Shown in pieces: positions 46,462 through 59,508 of a stretch of DNA of 60,000 nt. A program made the position numbers and the translations under genes. Positions within the stretch are counted from its first letter, which is position 1, and each line of letters opens with the position of its first letter. The notes under the pieces are model-generated. The model saw only the letters and a list, made by a program, of their open reading frames with translations. It was not told the origin of the DNA and did not search any database. The DNA is taken from positions 25,347,564 through 25,407,563 of the forward strand of contig CAIIXF020000007.1 in NCBI GenBank assembly GCA_903813345.2, in the 5' to 3' direction. The stretch is from Owenia fusiformis. Its lineage: Eukaryota > Annelida > Polychaeta > Sabellida > Oweniidae.

Positions 46462-49032
46462 CTGTTAAAAAAACATTGCTTTACTAACATGACTCAGCAG
46501 TCACATGTTGATGTTCAGCTCTAGTTTTGACATTTGCCGTCAAGGGTTGTTAAGAGTCATTCAGAATATTTAACATTACTTGCTTAAACGTCCTCCGTGA
46601 TAACAACAATTGCCAAGCATTATCTTGTTAACTTTCAGTTCAGAAGTGAATGAACCCGCAGATAACATATTTACAGTAACACCTGTCTTAGCAAACGACA
46701 CGAAAGATTATTCAAAATTGGGGTAAAAACTCTTTTTTAAAAAAAACGCGTAAGAATTGTGAAAGAAGTGTACATGATTTGAAAACTTCATTTTAAAAGC
46801 AGCTTTAAAATGATATATAATTTTAATTAGAGTATTATCTTATATTCCGAAGAATTAAAGTTACATTCATGCGATACCCTAAAAACACAAGTGCGCCAGC
46901 TTTTTGCGACGTGTCATGAAATTCACATCCATCGTTATAAAAACAAGGCGAATCATCTGTTTGAAAACATTGTGATTTAAAAGAGGTCACTGCAAATATT
47001 GTCGATTTTTCTTCAGAGACAAGTTGCAGGCATACCTGTGGTAGAACAAGCAAATAACCATGCTGTGTGGCCTGTGTTAACCATGTTAACAGTACCATCC
47101 AACATGATTAATTTCACTGAAGTTTGGCAGCTGTGGACTTCAGCAGTAATATGATGTAAGAAACTTTTTCTTTTATATCGTTACACCATATCATATTATT
47201 GTGTTTAGTGAACTAAAACAATTTATAAGCACCGGGCAAAAGATTTAGACTTCACTCAAGCTAATGGGGATACACTTGTATAATTCAATTTCATTTTTAC
47301 AGAGAGTCAAAAATGTCCAAATAGATGATCTGGCACTTGCCTCGGGTGCGTCATACATGGTCACGCCCGTGAATATCGTATTTGAAAGAATGACTCATTC
47401 AGGGTTAATAAACACACTGGATGCAGTTTTTACATTTAAGATCACTCATAATTGACCAGGTCTAATAGGTACCGCCCTCTGTCGTGAAATGTTCGACAGA
47501 TAAGTGAATTGAAGTGATTGACTGACAAACACCACGTCTGTGTTTTATTTTAGTATGGTTGTAGGTTCAACTTGTACCTTTGTGTATTTCGGTCACGATG
47601 ATTAAGGTTAAAAATACATGGGTTAATCAATACCTCTGTCAAAGCTTATCTTTCAAGTTCGCTGATAGGCACACAGGCCAGACAAACCACTTCTAAAATG
47701 TTAACGTATAACTGATTCGAATTCACTTTGGTGAAATGTCTCTGGTGTAACCAAGTTCGTATGCATTGTCTGATGGAAACCTTGGAAGCAAATTGAAACA
47801 TTTAACTTACGTTTCTTTTTATGTGTTTGTGATAAATGATTGTAATGCTCACATGGTCGTTAATAATTTACTACCAGAGCATATGTTTATTTATGTTAAT
47901 AGTAGCAGACCATATAAGGAAAATGACGTTTTGAAACGTCAACACATAGAGACCCCTGAAAATCGACACCATAAATTAGTCAATTTAACACTCATTCAAT
48001 CAAGCGTGATTATATTAAACACAACATTTACTTAAAACATGAAAAGATATGTATTTTTTTGTTCTTCAGATATTCATTTCAACGAATTGATGCTGCTACA
48101 AAAACAGCACTCGTGCTAAACAAAGGAACCATACAAATTAAAAAACGACTCTGTCGTCTTTGATTAATGTACAGGGGAATCTCTCTCAAATCAATCTATA
48201 TAGATCGTATTAATCATAAACTAAGACAATTTGTTTTGTGCTAGGTCACCTCCCTATGGCGAGGAGATGGGCACCAATCCCTTCAACATCCGCTCTCACG
48301 CATCGGCGTCATGCCTCACTCTAACTTCAGGGGTCTCCTAATTATGCTCGAAGTCATGTGGTATTCAATTAATATCGTGGGATGGTGGAGATAGTTGGTC
48401 TACGTGCAAGATGGAACGTTTCTGCGTTCTTTATTACCCCATTCATGAATATGCCCATCACGTAGTCCCAATTGAACCACATTGCGAAATAACATATCAT
48501 ATCAGCCCGGGACTGGACACAGGAAAGAACAATTTTATAACCACAGTAAGTCATATAAATCATATTAATTCTAACAGGTTAACGACTATAATGTACAAAC
48601 TAAAATAGGAAAAAGCTGGATGCCAAGCGCAAAATGAATATATTACGCAACGCAACGCGTCGATGGAATATGGATATTTTGTTCTTGTTATTGATCAAAC
48701 ATAATCAACCGAGCATCCTTACAATATGAATATAATTAGAAATGTTTTTAAATATTATTTCGAGGGAACATCCCTCGTATATGATTCCAAGAACCTTCAA
48801 TAGGTCACCTTGAGGCACACCTAGAGTTGGAAAACGTTAACGTATGAATCCTTTGTATGAATACTACATCTGAAATAGAATTAATGACTTCAAATCGGGA
48901 GACATTTTTATTACAAAAAATACTTTTACTTCGGGAAAAAACAAAAATGAATAACAAAAATATTTACGCCGGATTTACGTTAAATCATTTTTGTTTATAT
49001 TTCCAGCAGTTACATCTCAGGGTAATTTCAAG
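46462..49032. other. Region between GH81 and the NDUFA4-like gene
   Basis: It should contain the missing 5' exon(s) of GH81 (reading left) and the promoter of the NDUFA4-like gene (reading right), which are divergent. A hydrophobic start at 47098 (-), MVLLTWLTQATQHGYLL, ends at a donor but in the wrong phase to join the GH81 exon. No other coding signal is clear. Confidence 0.4.
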
Positions 49033-52000
49033 ATGTCCAAAATGGCAATGGCAGAACAAGTTCCCAATACAATGAAGAATTTCGGCTTTGGATTGAGAGC
49101 CATGAAAAACCATACATGTGTAAGTAGACATTTTGTACCAATAGGAGAAAATTTTGATTTTCAAATAAAACGTCCACGATCTTTGTATTACTGCAATTGA
49201 TAAAATATAATTCAATTACCAAATCGGGGAGTGGGTTTGTTAAGCATGGACAATAGAGGTCCATGGTCAAGTTGACCCACTAACGGGTATCTATAACGCA
49301 AAATACATACTTGTAATTCATTATTCAGTGGAAATCTACCCACACAGAATAAACATTTACTCAATTGCTATGTACAGTTTCATTCTAATCGATATTCGTC
49401 GGTTAACAATAAAACAATGCCCTTGGTATGACATTCGCCATTACTAGTCAACTCTTTAATTTCATTTAGAAAAATATCATTACACGTAACATTAACGCCT
49501 CTGGTTTTGGGTAAATAGTGAAATCATCTACGATTCTCTCAAAAGAGGTTGATTTATCGGGAAAAGTTCCGATTAATAGTGAAAATGAAACAGAAAGGGT
49601 AAAAGCGGCAATATTTTACTGTGGGTCGCCATGACATCATTGTTTATGACAGACTGTTTTTATACCAGTAGCTTATTTTCGATTTACTAAAACAATCTAA
49701 ACAAAACACTTGCCCTCTAGACTCTCAATCAAATCGAAGTTTCTTCGAACTATATTCATAGGTGGAGTGTTTGCCATCATTTGTAGTTAATGTTTATATT
49801 ATTTTAACGTCTTTTTGGTTGGATTTTTGTTGAATTTCACTTATATGTGAGAGTAGGACTTTAAGCACATCCCTTGCAATAGCACTACACTTCTATTTTT
49901 GTCGAATGGCACTTTTTTTTGGGGGGGGGGGGGTCAAATTCTAAAAATATGATTAGGGTCGTGGCACATTTTGACAATGCTACTAAGCTCATGGATAAAC
50001 CATTTAATAATACAGCAAACATGAAATGATTTTTCTGTTATTTTCCTGCTATTTAATTTATTTATTGATTCCATTATAGTTGATCCCACTGGTTGGTATC
50101 ATCGGATTTGCTTGTGGAATGTGTGGAACCTACTGTCTCTATGCAATGGCAACAAAACCAGATGTCAGGTAAGAATCAACAGAATTGTCAGCACAATAGT
50201 AATGGGTAGTACAAAACGTTATTCAATGAAGGTGGAATTTAAAGCGATCTGATTGGCCTGACGTATATGCAGATATGCATAATCCTGAAGGCATCATACA
50301 ATCTGTATTATCCCACCCTAAGTGCTTTATACGATTGTATAATAGCATTGTATAACTGCAATATAAAACCAACACAACGATATACAACTCCTGGATAGCG
50401 TATACAACTCCTGGGCAGCGTATACAACTCTTCGACTTGATATACAACTGCTGAATTTAGATTTAACTTTTATTGATTAATGCTTAGGGTGGGATAATAA
50501 GATCATATAATGGTTGATTCTGTATATAGGGGTTATGCACTGGGAGGTTTTGGATACAGGGAATATCCCGAGAGATATACAATATATCTTCCCGAGGGAC
50601 CGAGGGAAGATGTATTGTATATCCCAAGGGATATTCCATGTATCCAAACCGACCGTGCATAACTGGTGTATCTCATACTTGAGTGGGTTTAGGGTAGATA
50701 TAACCTTTTCCACCTTTTTCAAATGACAAGATATTTACATTTAACATTTTTGTAATATTCTTTTTGTTCAATACAATGAAATTGTAACATTTAAACTTAG
50801 AAAAATTAAATTCTAAAATTAAAAAATTAAAACTTTTGATATTTAAACCTTTTTAAACTTTTGAAAAATTCCCGGGAGCGGGATGGATATATTATATCTG
50901 CCCGCATTTGGCCTGGAGCGGGACATATACAATATATCCTGCCCGCTCCTCAGATACGAAATATATTCCCGGGTGATATCTACCCCAAACCCACTCAAGT
51001 ATGAGATACATCGTTTTATCCCATACTTGGACGTGTTACAGGTACATAAAGCCGGTTTGTAAAAACTTATATTTTCATCAGCGGGCAGATATAGCTTTAC
51101 GTCCCGCTCCGAGCGGGCAGATATAGTATATCTGCCCGCTACGTCATTATCGCCGCTCGCATATTTGTTCATAATTTGTAACGTTCGCGTAATGACTGTA
51201 AACGACAACGGCGATCTGTTTGATGGTTTAAAAAATGGAAGGAGCATTCACTTAAAAAATTCGAGAAAATAAATGTGGGAATATTTGAGAGAACAAAAAA
51301 ATCCGCCCACGGCCAAGAAAACAAAACTGGACATGAATATTCTAGAATATTTCCACGATTGAACAATGTGAACCAGATGACCAAGATTGGTATGGGATAA
51401 ACATATTATCCTATAGTCGGTTCAGGATATTGGGATTATCCCTTGGCCAATATAATATATTTTCCCTCGGGACCTGCGGCCCTCGGGCAAATATATTATA
51501 TTTGCCTCGGGATAATCCCAATATCCTGAACCTCATATAGGATAATCTCTATATACTCTCGTGAGTATATGAAATATTCACTCGTTCCCTTCAGTCACTC
51601 GTGAATATATCATATAAAGACGATATACGGAATCAACCATTATATAACCTCATATTACACTATGGCACTGACATCACATGTCTGAAATAGATTTTCTAAT
51701 GATGAAAGACATTCAAAATGCTATATATCCAAAATATCATTGATTAAAACCTGCAGTAATATGGCCCCTAATTATGATGAAGCGATTAAAGCGATCATAC
51801 CATTGAACGTCTTACATTACATACTGAAATATGAACTTTAGTATTGATTTCATTGTACATCGATCGACCCATTGTTTTAAAAACAGAGAGTACTAAAAAC
51901 CAACTAGAACCCATTGTTTTCAAGTGCATTTTGTATTGCAGGCTACAAAAGAGCAAAAAGCATATTCCAACGTACGAGGAGGTAGAAGCGGGTGAAATAC

Positions 52001-52835
52001 GAAAGGTCAGTATACATCCGCCTTACGGTGCCATGGTACTTAACAGAAAATGACAAAACAGGAAGTGACAAAACATGCTGCATTTTAGACATTTTTTGAA
52101 CAAAGATAAGAGAGTTCTGTATTGACCTCCGGTCAATTCAACCAGTTCCTATCATTTACAGGACCAGGATCACAATGTACATGGTCAGAATGACCGTTAA
52201 CATGATGGAATAACATTTTAAGCCCTCTGAAAATGTGACTGAAAAATAGCTAAAAGTACGAGCTTAGGAAATGTCACTGAACAGAACCTTTTGAATTTTT
52301 CAGAAAATGTGCCCATTTGTAGAGCTCTTTGAATTGACTGGAGGTCAAAACAGAACTCTCCTCTTTGTTCGAAAGATGTCTATAAATGCAGCATGTTTTG
52401 TCACTTCCAGTTTTGAAACTTCCTGTTAAGTACCATGGCACCTTAACGCACATGACAATCTTACAAAGAAACATTTTTGTTTAATTTGAGGAACGTAAAG
52501 TCAAGGTTTTGCTCATATAATGAATCAATGTCATGGGCGCCAAATGTATAGGTCAAGGTCAGGTGCCATAAATTAAATACATAATTTAGCGGTAGGTCAC
52601 AAAATTCAAGACTCAAGGTCACATGCATCAAATATACACAAGAACATGTAAAAAGTGCTTTGAGTGCAATGGTCAAGGTTGCTCATCAAAAAGCCATTAT
52701 ATTGTTATTTATATCCAAAATTTTTACTTGCAGATAATGGAACCCTCTCCGCAAAAGTACACCTACGACCCAGAGATCTTGAAGCTTCGTCGGGAGATGG
52801 GTACATACAAGGCTAACGTATATACCAACGAGTAA
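49033..52835 (+). CDS. NDUFA4/NMES1-family (cytochrome c oxidase-associated) small membrane protein
   Basis: Four phase-matched coding exons: 49033-49119, 50080-50168, 51942-52005 and 52734-52835, giving about 113 residues. The core KNHTCLIPLVGIIGFACG, then CLYAMATKPDVR, matches the NDUFA4/C15orf48 pattern KKHPSLIPL...G...NPDV. This is a single inner-membrane helix (about residues 30-52) of an accessory subunit now assigned to cytochrome c oxidase. Unlike human NDUFA4 it has 29 residues before the helix, and a charged C-terminal half (KHIPTYEEVEAGE, YDPEILKLRREMGTY) that does not follow the usual tail. An acceptor just upstream (near 49007 or 49019) suggests a separate 5' UTR exon. Identity as a family member is good; orthology to one paralogue is uncertain. 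Confidence 0.72.
50306..50499. mobile_element. Small inverted-repeat element in NDUFA4-like intron 2
   Basis: The ends TATTATCCCACCCTAAG and CTTAGGGTGGGATAATA are perfect inverses. Inside are four spaced copies of TATACAACTCCTGG-type words. There is no coding content. It lies directly beside the larger element starting at 50505. Confidence 0.75.
50505..51645. mobile_element. Hairpin-rich element filling NDUFA4-like intron 2
   Basis: The outer ends ATATAATGGTTGATTC and GAATCAACCATTATAT are inverses. Inside are further nested dyads: about 50536-50660 (GGATACAGGGAATATCCC against its inverse), TCATACTTGAGTGGGTTT near 50670 against AAACCCACTCAAGTATGA near 50987, a GAGCGGGCAGATATA dyad near 51110, and the hairpin 51404-51546. 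CCCGGGTGATAT words are shared with sequence at about 38380-38470. Confidence 0.75.
51404..51546. repeat. Long hairpin inside the intron element
   Basis: ATTATCCTATAG, GGTTCAGGATATTGGGAT and AATATAATATATTT on the left pair with AAATATATTATATT, ATCCCAATATCCTGAACC and TATAGGATAAT on the right. The loop is GC-rich and itself partly dyadic (CCCTCGGGAC / CCCTCGGGC). Confidence 0.8.
52026..52444. mobile_element. MITE with arms of about 115 bp immediately after an exon
   Basis: The left arm starts GGTGCCATGGTACTTAACAG and includes GTGACAAAACATGCTGCA and AGAGAGTTCTGT. The right arm has the inverses in reverse order and ends CTGTTAAGTACCATGGCACC. TTA lies next to both ends. It begins about 20 bp after the donor of exon 51942-52005. 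Confidence 0.8.
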
Positions 52836-53640
52836 CGATGCTGACTATAGGAAATTGGGGAGGGTTACGATTTACGAACTGTTTTTACTTTTCTGTTCTG
52901 GAACGGCTAGTCCCTTAATTATGCAACAAAATGAAAATGATTTATGGAAGCAAGTGGAATTATCGTACAGATTCCGGATGCAGATGAATATTGCAGTACC
53001 AGTGATTGGTCAAAAAGGTTGTGTGCTACTGAGTAGCGTAACACCTTTGTATACCTACAACAATTCAGGGTTCTCTTCGCACATCGACATATCCTAAAAT
53101 CGTAATCCGAAATGGTTCTAATTTATTTATTAAAAGGAGGACAGTGGCATGGACGTGTGTCTAGTTGAAGTGTATAATATATCTGGCAAAATGTGCCATA
53201 TTCTGATACCCTAGTCTAATTAAGATATGGTTTTGAATTTCTAAATATGTTTTGTTCCAAATGAGACTTAATGGCAGAACATTTGCTGAAAAAGACATGG
53301 AAAGTTACCTGAAGTGGCTTTTACCCAGGCCAAATGCCAAGGTTAGCCTGTGTTAATTTATGAATAATTTAGTTCTAATTCCTGTTTTTTCTTAGTGTTT
53401 ACCTGTTGCTCATCTGTTACATAGTCAATAATGTATAACAATATAGTATACATTCAGTGTTCCTGTACAAAATCAATGCGACTTAACCAAATAATAGATA
53501 ATCACAATACAGTGCCATAGGGAACCCCAGCTCTAGCTCTTAACAGAGTATGGTGGAGTAATGCACAATTTTTCTGTTCGTATTTTATATTTAATTGTGT
53601 AAATAAAAAATGTATATTGTACGAACTGACTTGCTATGTA
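52836..53640 (+). other. NDUFA4-like 3' UTR
   Basis: No further coding exon is seen. AATAAA motifs near 53601 (TGTAAATAAAAAATG) give a plausible 3' end about 770 bp past the stop. Confidence 0.45.
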
Positions 53641-54482
53641 TTACTTTAACTCAACCAGTGGGATCTACTACATAGAACAAAAACGATATTAAAAAGCTAC
53701 GTCTTATAGCTTCTATGTGGATTTTATTCAGAGTATTATAAATGCAATAATGGAGTAGCGATAAAACTATTTTATAACCCATAAATCTCCTTGCTATAAA
53801 TGTAATAAAAACCAGAGACAGATAAGAAACACGTTAAGTCCCTTCGTTATAGTGTCCATGCATTGCAAAGTTCTAAACCATCCACGCATGTTACCCTACG
53901 CAGGTCCATAAAATCAAGTGAATCGATAAACATACAGAAATACCACATTCTCAGAGTTATAATAACTATACTCGCAAAACAAATATTCATTTGAGACAGA
54001 AAATGTTAATTGAGTCGAAATCATTTTTAAGAGGATAAAAACGTGACGTGACAAGGAATGTCTAATATCCTTCTGAAGCTTGTATGTTTTTTGAGAAAAG
54101 TTGCTCGCTATCTCCAATACTCCCTTTATAGCCGTCTGGTGACTTCACGCGTCTCATAAACTATGATAGCAGATGGTAGACTAACCAAGTACATGAGTTG
54201 AATTTTAGTAAATATTTTTACCCCAGGAAGAGGTCCACAGACGAATGAACAGATGGAGCCAGTAAATCAAATTAATAAATGGTTAGTTTGTGTGTTGTAG
54301 CATCATACATGTATGACATATATTTTGCTATGAGAAGAGTGATCATGTCTAAGTAGTATATGAAATATCCGATTTTAAAACTGGTAACCAAGCAGGGTAA
54401 TCAACATCAAGAGCATAGCGAAAGGCGGTAGATTGGAAGAACGTATAAAGCCGTATCTATGTCAAGGTGATACAACATAAGA

Positions 54483-54602
54483 CAAGGCATTAAAATGCAA
54501 AATGCCACTACCTACCATTTTTAAGATACGCAGACCGCGGAACACCGTCCCAGAAAAGTGGAGACTAACAATATGTTAACACCTCTGGAGGTGACATTAA
54601 AA
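54483..54602 (+). repeat. Short dispersed repeat family S, copy
   Basis: Forward copy: AAGGCATTAAAATGCAAAAT, then CACTACCTACCATTTTTAAG, GCGGAACACCGTCC, AAAGTGGAGACTAAC and CACCTCTGGAGGTGACATTA at the 3' hairpin. Confidence 0.65.
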
Positions 54603-57600
54603 TGGAATATTAGATGTATCCATCAGGGGAAGAAAATATGTAAATGGGAAAAACAGACGTCATGTTAGCATCTCAGTGTTAAACGGGTCCTTGTATACTC
54701 AATGGCTTAAGAAAATGTGGAAAGCAGATATTAGATGTACCTGATTAAAACAACTTGAACGTTTCCATAGCAACTTACCAATAAATAACAGGTCAGATAA
54801 TTTACTTAACACTACACCGTTGATCATAAATATGGAATATTGGGCATTTTACAAAAAACACTAAAATGTCTTTATTATGAGAATTACAAAATTTTTAATT
54901 ATACGAAAGTATGCAAGATTGATTGCTCTAAAATGTCAAACTAGAAAAGGTATTCCAGGAAACCTTTATTAGCCTGATGAATATGTTCTTTTACCAGAAT
55001 AAATTGGTAAATATTCCATATTTATGAGTAACGGTACTGCATCTTACTAGAGACCTCGACTCAGAAATGTAGATGTAGAAAATGCCCTTTATTGTATTGC
55101 TATATATGGCACAATAAATGTTTTAGTGCGATGTGGAATTTAAACGTCAATAAAGATTCATAACAATTAAACATATATTTATCAAATTCCACCTTTTTAC
55201 AGTGGCTGACATTTCTTGAGATTTCAAATCATCAGATTTAGGGCTTAGGCCAATCTGATCACGTTTAAAACTAGCATTGAAGGTGAGTATAACCTCTGCT
55301 AAGACTTACCTCCCTCTGGACAAGTACTGTTGAAGGTCATTATTATTAGTAAACAATATCGGAACAGATTCTTGAAAAGTAGGTCGTACATGTGCCTAGA
55401 TATACCGCTGACATTTTAAACTAAATGGATTTTAACTATTTCTATTATTTACAAAGCGAACTAGAAAACGGCAACTCCACGGAGTAGCAAACTAACAAAA
55501 TATTTACAAAACTCTACCATGCCCTTGATTTGCAGATTGAAATACAGATATTGGAAATATATAAGAATTTCCACAAATTCAAGCATTTGAGAGACCCTGA
55601 ATTAGGAGAATAAAAGGCACAAAGCATAAAGACAATACACTATTTGTGATATAATATAGAATAATTTAACCATAATATGAGATCTTTAAATTATAGTGAA
55701 TTCACACTTCGGGTAGCCATTTTGAGATAAAAAACAATACCATAAGTGCCTTCTACCTTCAATTCGAGTATAATATGGACATACTTTGAAGAGAATAGGA
55801 AAGTATTGGAAAATCCCATATAATGCGGCCATTTTGAATTTTCTGAGGCCCAAATCGGCTAAACGATACAATCGAAACAAACGATACAAATGTCAAAATT
55901 AACGATAATTTTTTTCCGACCGAAAACATGGAATAATGTCAAGAAATATATTTTAGGGATAAACTACCACTTTAGGGATAAACTAATTTTCAAAGTTATA
56001 CTCATTTACTTTGGTAAGTAATGAAAAAACTCAGATTTTCACAAAAAATATCTGAGATTTTCAAAGTGGCGACCATCTTGAAAAAACGGTTTTTAGGTAA
56101 AACAATCCACCAATGTTCATCTCTCCACCACCTTTGAAGAAAATCTAACCGTCGTCAGTATTTTTGTTAGCTTGAGAATATCTTAATGTTTTTTTTCTGA
56201 TGGACGCTTTTTAACACAGATATCAAAACAACCTGACAGAACCATTTTTGTGTGTAATTTACAAAATGATACCTCGGCTAGTTGGCATGGTTACCGATCA
56301 CTTAGCATTCCAAGCTAAATTAACACAAGCTTATAATGGACTTTTGCAGATAAATCTCCCCCAATATCATCACTGTTGAGCGCGTAGATCTAATAATAGT
56401 AATTCAGTCTTTGAACCATTCAATAAGGAAATTGCTATAAAGCTGAATAGATGTCAGCACTTGTTTTTACTTGCTTTGGCTGGGCCGGATTGCTATAGGC
56501 TTCAATGGTAAAACTTGCAGCAGTCACAAAATTTCATGATTTATCAAAAAGCGTTGGTTGAATTTGAGTTTGAATTTTTAAACAGCATACTGTGAATGTA
56601 CATATTGTGATTAATCATTAAAATTGAAACTTCAATATTGCATCAATTTGCAATGGAAATTTGGCGCACACCTCGTTGAAACAGTCATGGGAAATTATTT
56701 AAATAACCTAACTGTGTAAATCAGTTAAATGTATTATTATGGAAAACGTTTCACTTAAATATGTATTAAAAAGAAGGAAAAGTGAGTCATCAGAGGTTAA
56801 ATATGCAAATCTCTTAAATCTCAAGAAAGACAATTAGCCAGATCTCAAAGCTATATATGGAGTAATTCTTCTCTTATGATAGGATTTCTTTTTGCACTGA
56901 ACTCACAAGACCATGTAAACCATTGGACTGACTCTATTAGTTATTCACAATGCAAAACATGTTCTGTAGACACACCATTTATCTAAAAGTAGATAGTTTT
57001 GGTTTGAACTGTTGAACCCTCAAGCCTGTTTTTATTCTCTACTCCCCGTCTATCAGTGTAATTATCAAGTATACAGTACTTAAATTGCTTCATCTCTTGG
57101 ATTAATCTGCATGCACCAATCACTACGGTAAAGCTAACCCAGCCGAAGACTCATTTATTTCCCTAGGGCTTAACCTATAGATTTCTGCTTCATTTGATTT
57201 ACGTTACATTTATTTATATTTTCAGTGTTTAATTAAATGTTATAGAAGAGACTGGAGTAGAAATGGAGCGATCGTGTACACCATTCTCGGCATAACAAAT
57301 ACTGATATCATTCTCCTTCGTAGAGTTCATAAGGATTGAATGAGTAATACCAAGAGCCAAGTACATTGTAGATGAAGCTCTCTTTTAAGAAGCAAGATCC
57401 TATTTTTGGAAAGGGTATACATGAGTAATGGATGAGATCACATCACATCATCAGAGATGTAATGCATTTTGGGGATAAGTTGGTTTATAATTCAATAGTT
57501 ATAACCACTGCAAACATACTATATAGTACTTTGTACAGTTGCTGCTGGAGAAAGAAATGATATATGAACGTCCATTACTTTAAATCAAGCACTCTGAAAT

Positions 57601-57763
57601 GAATTCTGTGTCATTAGCTCTGAGAGGATTAATAAAGTATAGGATATCATATTTCCCCTTACATACTACATCATCATTATTCACTTTCTTTGCAATATTC
57701 AATGAGAATAAATAATATTTCTTTCTTGAATAACAAAGCCCACATTCAATGAAAAGGTGAGAT

Positions 57764-57891
57764 AAGGCATTAACGTGCAAAATATAACTACCTGCCATTT
57801 GTTACAGATGCTGAACACCAACTGCCAAACACAATCCACACAAAGGTGGAGACTATAAAAATATGTCACTACTTTTTGGCGGTGACATAAA
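57764..57891 (+). repeat. Short dispersed repeat family S, copy
   Basis: Forward copy: AAGGCATTAACGTGCAAAAT, ACCTGCCATTTGTTACAGA, GCTGAACACCAACTGCC, AAAGGTGGAGACTATAA, and a 3' end TATGTCAC...GGTGACATAAAA. Confidence 0.65.
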
Positions 57892-58689
57892 AAATTAGGT
57901 TTATATGTATGCATTTGCTGCGAATGGTGCAGGAATCATTAGACTGATATTCGCTGTTAACTCTAGGATTTTAGGCAAATTGGAAATGACAAAATAATGT
58001 ATAAATGATTTCCCATTAAGTGTATCATCTAACAAATCATGTCAGAAGCAAGCATACATTTGTCAAAGTAATAGCATTTAAAATATATCCATCTCATATG
58101 GTGTCAGGAGTATCAGGACCATAGCATTGATTTTTCTATTGGGACAATTTATCATTGTCAATGTCTTGAATAATTTAAGATAGGGTGAATAGAACCATTC
58201 TAAAGTTTTGTCTTTATGTGACTCATCAATAGTTCAAACTGACTTTTATATAAAATTACAACTTGATATCAGTATTAGATTGATAAATTAAAATGGGACT
58301 AATGGTGTTTTAACCATTTGACAAGACACCTCTGTTTCAAAATGTTACTTCTGAAAACCTAGAGAATTTTGTGAATTTCAATTTTGTGATTTTCCTATTT
58401 TTCAAAAATGTACAAATACAAGTATAAACTGTGATTTTTGTAGAATGTAATTCTGTGATTTTGAATAATTTGGAATGTAATAAATTATAAATTAAAATGT
58501 TTACATTCAATGATACTCTTAGATTGTAGTTAAGTGTCATTGAAACAGTCTCACAGATTTTGTGAATAGCTGGCAAATAAAAAGGGTAATAATTATCCAA
58601 AATGACAAAATCAGGAAAATATCTCCCATATAATATTTCTGGATTTTGTATTCCAACTCAAGAAAATAATTCATTAAATGTTCTCAATA

Positions 58690-59261
58690 ATAGCTAATAC
58701 TTTATTCTTCTATTGCAAATTTTGAAGCAACAACATAATGGTAGTAGATTTAGTAGCAAATGCAAGAGCAGCAACTCCCTATGTTTCATGTCTTGAAGTT
58801 CATCAAAGGAAGTTCAATCTTTTAACTCGGCCTTAAAATATTTAATCACCATTTTAAATACAGATGCATTTTTGTTTGCTTTTTCTGCATTCAGTGTCCT
58901 TGTATGTATTTCACTGTTTTTTAAGTCAAACCTGACATGACAGACAATCAATGAAATACCTTTAGATATTTCCTTGCTTTTCCTTGCTATTTCTTTTCCT
59001 TTCACTTGCTACATTGAATATCTGAATTATTTTAAGAAAAATACTTCTTCGAGTATTTTACTCTCCTCAGCCTCAACTAGTGGATCTTCAGCATCTATAA
59101 GGCTCAAGTTGTCATAGCGATGACTTGTGTTTGGACTAGCTACTATAATTGCGCCCCCTAGAAGGTTGGTCTGGCTGCGTTGAAGACTGTGTATGCTACC
59201 ATTGGAAGAATTGTGGCTCTCTAGCTCATCAACAAGGCCCATAATGGACGATGGTCTATCA
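58690..59261 (-). CDS. 3' terminal exon of an unrecognised gene
   Basis: The coding part is 59261-59027 (-), entered from an acceptor (gtgttccag) with one base completing a split codon. It encodes about 78 residues: DRPSSIMGLVDELESHNSS, a Ser/Asn/Gln stretch, then RYDNLSLIDAEDPLVEAEE and a stop. It is acidic and Ser-rich with no membrane segment, the sort of sequence found as a cytoplasmic tail. An AATAAA on this strand at about 58704 gives a 3' UTR of some 330 bases. Upstream exons would lie to the right of the window or be hidden by the mariner at 59509. The family is not identified. Confidence 0.55.
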
Positions 59262-59508
59262 CTGGAACACAAGCGTTGCAATCAATTATGTGATGGAGAA
59301 AACAAACATCACAATCCATTCTTGATGACTTAAAAACATAACAAAGATATATATTGTATGAGAATTTTTTTTTTATAACATTGTTAAAGGTTAACAATAT
59401 TTTGAGTATTCCTTGTCACACCAATTTTCTAAAACTGAAAATACATGTACATGTAGACATAGTCGGATATTTTTGCCATTAAATCAAGAAGTCAATCCAT
59501 TTCACATA

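Larger units (their letters stand above)
53641..58680. other. Gene-poor spacer
   Basis: No supported coding exon. About 55710-56095 contains GCGGCCATTTTGAATTTT and GGCGACCATCTTG blocks and a tandem TTTAGGGATAAACTA pair, which look like old MITE debris. Family S repeats lie at 54483 and 57764. Confidence 0.45.

Noticed and set aside
47036-47098. Signal-peptide-like start MVLLTWLTQATQHGYLL as GH81 exon 1
   Set aside because: It would end in phase 0 at its donor, but the GH81 exon at 46461 needs one preceding base (phase 1), and the missing first part of the binding repeat would still be absent.
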